The notes below the pieces were generated by a model that worked only from the letters and a program-made list of their open reading frames with translations, did not search any database and was not told the DNA's origin. Shown piece by piece: positions 56,150 to 64,000 of a stretch of 64,000 nucleotides of DNA. The stretch is from Hormiphora californensis (lineage: Eukaryota > Ctenophora > Tentaculata > Cydippida > Pleurobrachiidae). The DNA is taken from assembly GCA_020137815.1 (NCBI GenBank), contig CM035360.1:6645059-6709058 (forward strand), read 5' to 3'. Made by a program: the position numbers and the translations under genes. Numbering within the stretch: the stretch's first letter is position 1; each line of letters starts with the position of its first letter.

Positions 56150-57239
56150 TGGAGAGAACGATGGAGAGACTAGAGAGGGATAAAGGCGAATGCCATGCAG
56201 GTTCCGATTGATTGCACGAAGTGACAGCTGCTACGACAAATAAACATAGTGATTGAATGACATACAGACAGACAAATGTATATTGATGTTGTTTATTAGA
56301 ACGAGAGAGAGAGGGAAAGATGAAGACAGGGAGATGCACAGAATGAAAATGAAGGAAAACCTATTTGCCGGAGAAATGAACGTTAAGATGGATAGAATGT
56401 TTCATGAAACAGAGAACTGTCGAGGCATTTAGGATTTTGAGAACGGACGGAAAAGCATTTAAAGAGAGGGAGCGACGGATAGAACGGGAGAGTGAGAGAG
56501 AAAGAACGGACAATCGAGAGGGACAATCGAGAGGGAAGAAAGAGCTCTTCGTATGAAGCTGACAACAAGCTGTCAAAATAGCCATCTCTCTCTCGCGGCA
56601 ATAAGACCAATTCGGGGTGAAAATGTCGCTTAATGTTCCTTTTTGTCAAATAATGCAATGAACCGTTGAAGGAGCTCTAAGAAAGAATCATTGCTCTGAC
56701 AGGCTTGAGAGAAGTGACAAAATTTATAAAAATGGAAGAATTTAGAATGTTGTGGGGGGGGCAGAACTGACAAGAATAGCTCGATTATATTTCGCAATCC
56801 CCATTTTTTCTTGCTGTCTCAGAAGATATACTCCTTTTTTGTTAACACACTTGAGAAACAATTCTTTATCCCATTTGAGAACATATGTTACACATACTCA
56901 CAGCTCTGTAGCGTATACCCTCTCTACATTCTTTTATCTATACCACCTCTGGAGCTGAGCATGCTCTATCTTTCTCTCTCCCTCTCTCTCTTCTCTCTAT
57001 TATGTTTCTCTCGCTAACTCCTCATCCATAAAGAGGAAATATTTGCAATTTTATGAGACGGATAGACAAAATGTAAAGAGAAGATGAGAGAAGGATAGAC
57101 ATCAACCCCACGAAGACAGAGAAAAAGATAGACGGAGGAAGAAGGAGTTAGAAATCGTAGGAACCTGGTCTATCTGTGCACCAGATTGGGTCCCTAATTT
57201 ACCCCTTGCTTCCGGGGGATAGTAGTTAATCTGAAAATA
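51716..57239. other. Gene desert segment 5
   Basis: No gene supported. GA/CT arrays lie at 52224-52330, 53265-53307, 54070-54190 and 56075-56150. Frames through them encode only dipeptide repeats. Unique sequence between them shows no splice-consistent coding blocks that I could recognise. Confidence 0.6.
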
Positions 57240-57438
<199 letters not shown>

Positions 57439-57896
57439 AAGTCTAACAATGAACTTGCAGGGCACGTGCAGTAATCGTGTGCCAATAATCAATGGGTGCA
57501 TGTGAGCTCCCAATTACCAGGGTCCTTCCTTGTTCGTTAACCAGGCTAAATCCCCCCTCTCTCTCCCTCTCATACAGTCCTTTCTTGGGGGCGTATACAC
57601 TATACACTGCTCCTCCCCCAAACCCCCCTCATGAGGAAGGTGTGTACCTATTTCCCCAGACCCCCTGGATTTAGAGGGCTGTGTGAATATTAATGTTCCG
57701 GCCGCACTGTAGCACATATTATACACCGAATTATAATACAGCACTAATGTTATACAGAGGCCGGCTGCACTGACCCGGATAGTTAAACCCAAATTTAGCT
57801 AGACATGTCCTGCTGTGTGGAAATTAGTTCCGACACAGTCCATACTATGAACACAGCCCGCTGTATGCAGTATGGGAATTTAGTAGTTGGTACGCG

Positions 57897-57983
57897 GTGA
57901 ATATGATGGTTACGAAATGACCCCTTCGCACGCTGTCAAGGGAGGCCGGAGGGGTAACTTCGTAACCAAGTGAATATGATGGT
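57897..57983. mobile_element. Tiny hairpin insertion flanked by 14-bp direct repeats
   Basis: GTGAATATGATGGT occurs at 57897-57910 and 57970-57983. The 59-base insert folds: GGTTACGAAATGACCCCT against AGGGGTAACTTCGTAACC (16 of 18 pairs, the outer two bases shared with the direct repeat). It looks like an insertion with target duplication or a replication-slippage product. Confidence 0.6.
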
Positions 57984-58054
57984 GTGTCTCCAGGAACGAA
58001 TGTTGTTGAGAGTGTGGTAAACCAGTGTGGCCCTTCTAGAGCATAATAATATAC

Positions 58055-58072
58055 TTTATCTCTCTCTCTCCC

Positions 58073-58165
<93 letters not shown>
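58055..58165. repeat. (CT)n microsatellite
   Basis: About 110 bases of CT repeats. No coding content; only unique filler separates it from the 57.2-kb GA array. Confidence 0.95.
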
Positions 58166-60633
58166 TCCATCTTTGTTGTAGTGGAGACCCGTAACAAGCA
58201 AGAATTTTACTCAGCATGGCTTTGAGGCCACCAACACCCCAGTCGCAAGTGCAGTTATTATGCGGTATATGTTATGTGATGATGATGATGATGGAGTTGA
58301 TATACCGGGGGGAGATTTGACCAATAGGGAACGGTATCTTAGGTCACGTGATATCTCTCCAATACAATGATTGATTAGATGTAAACATGCAAGTGTTGTT
58401 GCTGTGTGATATAGAAAGTAGGGGGTAGGTGCAGTAATTGTCTCATGATAGAGAGGAAGAGAGAATGATCATCAGAGAGATAGAGAAGGAGATATATAGT
58501 GGGAGAATGATCATCAGAATGATAGAGAGGGATGATATACCAATGTCTAACTATGAGTCTCCGGAAGGTGGCCACGCCAGCACGACTACTGCTAACAGGG
58601 GGAGACTGTAACGTCATGTCAGGAACAAGGTGTGAGATGACGACACACATTGATTAAACTGTGATTTACCAGTCTGTATGTAAGGTGTTGAGCTACCATG
58701 GTCTGTGATATGTAATGGCAATTACCAGCCTGTGTCTATGTTGTATGTTTAGGGGGTATTAGACGAGTGTTGTGTGTATCCTGTATGTAGAGGGTAGTGA
58801 AGTGCACATGTAGGAGGGTAGTCAAGGGGCCCGAGGGAGGGGAAGGTGAGTTTAAAAGATGCTACATCTCAATTTTGATTGCAGCAACTGCAAGCCCCCC
58901 TCTAGACATAATAGAAGAGAGGATGAGAATCAAAGATCATTCGTCTGCTAGAGTTTCACTTATAATAATTGAGGGCCTCAACATTGATCACTTTCCCTTT
59001 ACACTTCCCTCTCAAATAGTACTGATCCCCCTCTAACTTTATTACCCGAATATTGATTGAGTTACAGACTGGGGAGCTATCACCTTTAGCTAGAAGTAGA
59101 GGTGTATTTGAAAAGTATGATACCTGAGTCCCACTCCTCTCTGTCTGTCTCCCCTTCTATCTGTATCCCCTCTGACCTCTCCCTATCTATGTCTTCTCTC
59201 TGTCTCCCCTCCGTGTCTAGCACTGTTTACTCTTCAACAAAAAAACTGACAAAAAATCAACGATAAAATTACCCTGTCTCTCACCACAGTACACTTCTGC
59301 TAATTTCAGATTATTGTGTGGCCCTAACAACTATCCATTTCTTCGATATTATAGTTTGGTTTTCCACTGAGCACTTTCCTGTCAACAAGGGTAGAAGGGT
59401 AGAAGTTTAGTTCTGCTAGACCAGGGAAATAGACAGTGGTACAATTAGCACAAGTGGAGGGAGGAGGAGTTTTCGATAAAATCTGATAGGAATTTACAGG
59501 GTATCACAATTCAGGGGGGCACTCTCAGTAATCGTTCTAACAACAATTCCTGGGAGATAGTTAGGGAGAGATGAGAGAGATAGATGAAGGAGTTAGAGAG
59601 ATGAGAGAAAGATGAGGAGTTAGATAGAAATGAGGGGAGGGGAGGAATTAACAGAAGAAGAGGGCCAATGAAGGATATATTCGATCATAAAATGAGGTGC
59701 AGTATTTCTGCTACCTAGATCCAACTTGGGAGAAGGGTGTGCTACTAGCAGGGAGAATATTCTGTTGCTGATGCCCCAAGTTGGTGCTCGGTGTCCCCCA
59801 ATGCTTTTGTGAGAGGGCTAGCTACTGCTGGTGTGTTGTTGTTAGGGGGCAAGCAAGAGATAAAGGGAGTACCCCCTTTTTAAAAACTTCTGCGTGAAAC
59901 AATAGAGCAGCTCGACCCTTTTATTGTACCATCTAAATTCTAATTTAGTGCACTAAGAGTGGCTGAAGGATACAAAGGGCCCCTTTCTGTGCCACTTTTA
60001 GTAGCAGGCCCGTAGCAGCTGTGCGTGGGAGAAAGTAAGAAGTGAGATATGAAGATATAATAGAACACTCTGTATCTCTGTTGAGATCAGATCGACAGAG
60101 GGAAGCCATTTGAAAGGGTTGTGTTGCAAAAAGTAGCAAACTTTTAGCGGCTTCTTCCTACTGATCTATCTTGGGTTTCTTGTCAGGTACGATAAAAAGA
60201 GAGAAAGATAGAAAGAGAGAGAAGATGATATAGGTCTCACAGTGTCCGGATACAATCAAATGTTTCCCAGGATCTATGCTTTCCCAGGATAATAGGTGAG
60301 AGGTACTCTCACCTGAGAGTGGCCCTGAAAGGGGTGAAATCTAGTCAGGTGGTAAACATACTAAAACTGCGAAATTACGGGGTGGTAAAAGAGAATCATA
60401 AATTAGAACGAGACACACAAAGAACACATATACATTTGCATCTTCAAATCTCTCTCTCTCTCAAATAAAAAACCTTTACAAACCATCATGAGGTGAAACC
60501 TAAATAATACATCACTCCTGATCAATTGAGTGTGGGAAGATTGGACAAAATATAATGGGACTAACAGAAAATGTGAGGGAGCTAGACAACTATAATCTTT
60601 GTGAGAAAAACAAACAAACAAACAACAAGTTTC
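58166..60633. other. Gene desert segment 6
   Basis: No gene seen. A (GAT)n run lies at about 58277-58292, a TCACGTGA with nearby CCAAT at 58344, a repeated GAATGATCATCAGA (58462 and 58506), and a short palindrome AGGTGAGA/TCTCACCT at about 60296-60316. Its right end is the 3' flank of the next minus-strand gene. Confidence 0.6.
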
Positions 60634-61377
60634 CTATAAGGTTAACAAAAATGAGGGCAGTAGTAACGTTATTACTAAAACAGTCTGACTATGTGAGGAT
60701 GCCTTTCTACTGGCTGAGTTTATCGCTTCACTATTACTTCCATCACCACCCTCTACCTCATTGTTTATATCATACCCATCCGTTTTAATCTTCTTGTCTG
60801 ACCACGGGGTGTTGGTAAAAGGATCAAACCAATCTGTCTGTGTGACGGTGGGGTCCCGCTCTGGGAAATCATGGTTTACCCAATACGGCTGGGTGGGATA
60901 CTGCCTCGCTGTTGGCTGTTTCTCGGTCTGGGGTTTACTGTCAGCAACAGGTTCTTTCTCTGTTTCCAGATTCTCAGCTTCCCTGGAGAACGGAAACGAT
61001 TAGCCGAGAGGAGAAGAGGGGGTATGTGTTATTATACACCTTCAATAGAGAGGAGCGAGAAAACGGGTATTTCCTATCGATAGCGATTGAGAAAGATTAG
61101 GAAGCGGCGCGAGAGAGAAAAGAGAAACATAGAGGGAGAGATAAAGGAGAGATAAAAGAGTCATACGGAGATTAAAGATGTACAGAATATGTGGGCAGAA
61201 TATAATTCCTCTATATAATAATGTCTCTGTAGTGTACCTCTCTATCGGTCGATCAGGGATAGGAGGGACGGGAGGGTACTCGGTGAAAGCATCAAATGTT
61301 GATGTACGGAGGACTTTCTTCTGTTTGTTCGATGATACACTGATAAACAGTAACCAGAATACTATCACTGATAACAT
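60634..61377 (-). CDS. Small secreted, probably GPI-anchored protein of unknown family (162 aa, 2 exons)
   Basis: Exons 61377-61238 and 60982-60634 (minus strand) give 163 codons in frame with a GT-AG intron. An N-terminal signal peptide (MLSVIVFWLLFISVSS) is followed by a Pro-rich segment (EYPPVPPIPDRPIER), a Glu/Lys-rich part, an aromatic-rich core (YPTQPYWVNHDFPERD, DWFDPFTNTPWSDKK), a Ser-rich linker (SEAINSASRKASSHSQ) and a terminal hydrophobic stretch (TVLVITLLLPSFLLTL), which together look like a GPI-anchor signal. No cysteine was seen in the mature part, and I do not recognise the family. A strong acceptor (CAACTGTTATAG) lies 10 bases before the ATG, so the leader is spliced or trans-spliced. 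Confidence 0.68.
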
Positions 61378-62940
61378 GGCGTCTGAACTATAACAGTTGG
61401 GATAGGCGATCAGTAACGGTGTATACAGCGACTCAAAAACAGCCGATTGTTCAACTTATAGATTCAGTAATGGTGTATTGATTCAGTAATGGTTTACAAG
61501 TTTACAAATAAAGCTTTAGCTAGTACATGTCTTCCCTTAGTGGGTCTACCTAAAATAAACTAAGATATCAGCGGATGACAGAATTTTAGAATGCAACTTA
61601 AAATGTTTACTCACACAAATCTGTACTGCTCAACACGAAACTGAGAGGGGGAGGTAGACTACAAATATATGATATATGCTACTGGGGGCCGGCAACTATT
61701 CCGGTAAACGGGTATGACGTCAGAATCTATTCAATTAATCCAATGACTCTGCATGCCATCACAGAGGGGACCGTCTAGGCAAAGTGACAAATTGCAACCT
61801 GGGCGTCAACTAGCAATACAACGCAAACGAAACATTCACCCAGGTCACAGGTGGTAGACCAGCTGGTTTCGAGCTAGGCGGCAGCTGGCTTCAAAGTTAA
61901 AACTAACACGTCCATATGGCGATGAACAACGTCACGATATTCCTAATCAGAGCATCAATGCGGTAACACAAGACGTTAAATGAATTGTGCCCTGATTCCG
62001 TCGCGTGGCCCGAACACGACTGAAGCGAGCTAAAATAGTTGGAAATTCCGAAGTTTTCGTGTGTCTATCGATTTTCGCGCCGCGCACAAGCCGTTTTTCA
62101 AAATGCGTCGCACAATGAAAAATGATCGCGGCAGACGTTTAAAATTGACAAATGCCGCGCATAAAACCGGATCTTGCCATCATTAGAAAAAAGAGCAAAG
62201 ATTTTGCAAACATTTTTGAGAGCTGAGAAAAAAAATCTAAAAATTCATCTTTGCTGCTTGCTTCACACGGAATTGTAAATCTAAGAACCCAAATTCACCC
62301 CAAACACTGATATTTACCACCGGACATGTCCCTTAACCGGGTTCGGTGTCGATTATCTTTCAACACGAACAAAGACACCGCTAACTCGGCGGGGGAGGGG
62401 CCTAGTTCCAGCAATACCGTGTCAGCTGTGTCCGCCGCCTATCACGGCTAAAGGATCAGGTACGACGTGGCAGAAATAACATGACTGTTTTTAGTGAGGT
62501 TCAATTTGAAGTGTGTATAAAAGTGTAATTTGACCCCTTGGCCCTTTCAGAAAACGGTAACATCGATTGAGGCACATAAGCGTCGACTTGATTACATGAG
62601 GGGCCTCGCGACCGAGTTAGATAAGACACGATGGATGTACCCGCCTCTCCCTAAAGAGCTGTGCCGCAGTAACCAATGAGAGCGAGACACGAAAGGAGAT
62701 GATATAATTGAATTACTCGCTTAGATTCCGGTGAACAATAACTTTTCTTCAGACGATCTTTCGGAGCCCCCGATTATGTTTTGTTAGTCCAGTATGATTA
62801 TATTCCCGTTATTTTTATAAGCGCTCCTGCTACCCTGTTTTCAGTTATCATAACATTATGATTATATTAAATATTTCATTCGTTTCTTTCGATTCTTCTT
62901 GGAGTCCCCCCCCCCCCTAATCTAAGACTCCATCATAGCA
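61378..62940. promoter_or_regulatory. Divergent intergenic region between two secreted-protein genes
   Basis: Start codons face apart over 1.56 kb. No ORF of interest. A CRE-like TGACGTCA lies near 61718. An acceptor-like CTCCATCATAG ends at 62938, two bases before the plus-strand ATG, and a C-run (62908-62917) precedes it. A 5' leader exon with donor CAG|GTACGA near 62459 is possible. Confidence 0.4.
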
Positions 62941-63903
62941 ATGTTGAAGCTTCTAGTAGCTCTTTCTGTGGTCCTCTTTGTGTACGCATCGGAGGACACC
63001 ACCGTTGAGTTCGATGTGTCCAAGGACGACACTGTAGAGGAGGAGGTCCCTGCCGAGGAAGAGAAGGCTGAGGTTAAAGTGCCTAAACTCAAGGACGAGG
63101 ACAAGCTTGATCCCCCTCCCACTTTGTCTCAGTTGAAAGCATCACAGGTTGTTCTCCCCGAGCTGAATGGACTCCAGTCCCCCGATGTGAGCCAATGCAT
63201 GGAGGAGAGTCAGTACAAGAACACTGATGCCATTGAAAATGATAGTGAGTAGACTGTAATTTTAGGAGGCATTTAGGATACATAGCAACACACTATTCAT
63301 GTTCCCTAGCTCGGTCTGAAAATACAGCCACCAACCCTCATTCCAAAACATCCACTAACTCTCTCTCTGTTTCAAAATACACAACATCCACTAACTCTCT
63401 CCGTTTCAAAATACACAATATCCACTAACTCTCTCCGTTTCAAAATACACAACACCCACTAACTCTCTCTCCGTTTCCTAGGTGATATGCTGTGTGCATT
63501 CATTGCCTTCCAAGCCAACAAAGACATGAGTGAGCCCGGAAACAAAGTCTACGCCAGTAGGGAGGAGGCTACCATGCGATATGGAATCTTCAAATCATGT
63601 GTCACCAACGTACAGGAGATCAACGCTGATAAATCGAGATCTTGGCGTGCCGGTGAGTTATTGGGCCCATGGTAGCGAGATAATCATTTCCACAACTTCC
63701 TAGTTTCTTCTCTAACTTCCCCCTCCTTCCCATCCCTCCTCTCTCTCCTAGGTGTAAATCTGTTCTGTGACATGACCGATAGTGAGAGGTACCCTTATTT
63801 CCATGGACTGAGGAACCCCGACGAGGAAAATGAGCTGGGAGCTGAGGAGGGTGATGATAAAGTTAGGAGGGGAGGTATGCTTCTCGGAGCTGCCCGACCC
63901 TAG
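62941..63903 (+). CDS. Secreted I29 (cathepsin propeptide)-like protein without protease domain (208 aa, 3 exons)
   Basis: Exons 62941-63244, 63482-63652 and 63752-63903, 209 codons in frame. Signal peptide MLKLLVALSVVLFVYA is followed by an acidic region (about residues 17-65) and, from about residue 100, an I29-type block: CAFIAFQANKDM, VYASREEATMRYGIFKSCVT, VQEINADKSRSWRAGVNLFC, DMTDSE. The spacing reproduces the propeptide ERFNIN/GNFD pattern (E..R..IF...V..I...N.....W..GVN.F.D.T..E). Papain-family proteases would continue with a catalytic domain, but the frame stops 28 codons after this block. Stand-alone I29 proteins (CTLA-2, BCPI, salarin types) inhibit cathepsin L-like enzymes; inhibition here is inferred. 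An extra Cys in VNLFCDM is unusual. Confidence 0.72.
63352..63476. repeat. 34-bp minisatellite in intron 1 of the I29-like gene
   Basis: About 3.6 copies of CCACTAACTCTCTCCGTTTC plus AAAATACACAACA. The last, truncated unit supplies the pyrimidine tract of the exon 2 acceptor (CTCCGTTTCCTAG). Confidence 0.92.
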
Positions 63904-64000
63904 AGATACAAGGAGGAAAGTGTGAGAGAGAGAGAAATGTACTAATGGGAGTTAAATCAAGATACTAATAACATATATATTTTTGTAAAGTTATAAACAC
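63904..64000 (+). other. 3' end of the I29-like gene and window edge
   Basis: Probable 3' UTR, with short GA repeat and an AT-rich end (TATATATTTTTGTAAAG). No AATAAA in the part shown. Confidence 0.5.

Overview
This is animal nuclear DNA: genes are split by short GT-AG introns, and metazoan families are present (an ESRP/Fusilli splicing factor and a sushi/CCP-domain surface protein). GA/CT microsatellites and palindromic repeats are very dense. The window does not fix the species; an invertebrate, possibly an early-branching one such as a sponge, fits the compact gene block beside repeat-rich deserts. All gene models come from reading splice sites by eye. Each model keeps one reading frame from ATG to stop across every exon, except one gene with an apparent frameshift.

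Layout. (1) 69-4243, plus: a CC2D1-like C2-domain protein whose largest intron holds two copies of a GC-rich repeat. (2) 7648-16084, minus: an ESRP-like RNA-binding protein with three RRMs and a 5-kb repeat-filled intron. (3) 17105-29694, plus: six tightly packed co-oriented housekeeping genes, POMP (proteasome assembly), DNAJC21 (ribosome biogenesis chaperone), MRPL53 (mitoribosome), ATP synthase subunit c, COA7 (complex IV assembly, with a 1-nt frameshift) and a NOLC1/Nopp140-like nucleolar protein. Stop-to-start gaps are only 126-318 bases, and several start codons sit just after a strong pyrimidine-TAG acceptor with no room for an ordinary leader intron. This resembles an operon processed by spliced-leader trans-splicing. 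(4) Two intronless minus-strand genes lie inside introns of this block: a 172-aa membrane-anchored protein of unknown family with several decayed duplicates and a 279-bp near-perfect palindrome (DNAJC21 intron), and a 324-aa secreted CCP-like protein (COA7 intron). (5) About 29.7-60.6 kb is a gene desert. It contains an 837-bp hAT-like element with an 8-bp target duplication, a 1.4-kb stretch of pure homopolymer runs that is probably an assembly artefact, a 4.07-kb TTAA-flanked composite element full of nested palindromes, small MITEs and many (GA)n/(CT)n arrays. (6) Two divergent genes for secreted proteins close the window: a probable GPI-anchored protein (60634-61377, minus) and a stand-alone cathepsin-propeptide (I29)-like protein (62941-63903, plus).

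Functionally the packed block joins protein homeostasis, ribosome production and mitochondrial energy supply, all constitutive growth functions, which suits co-transcription. The flanking and nested genes are tissue-type or surface/secreted proteins, probably under separate control.
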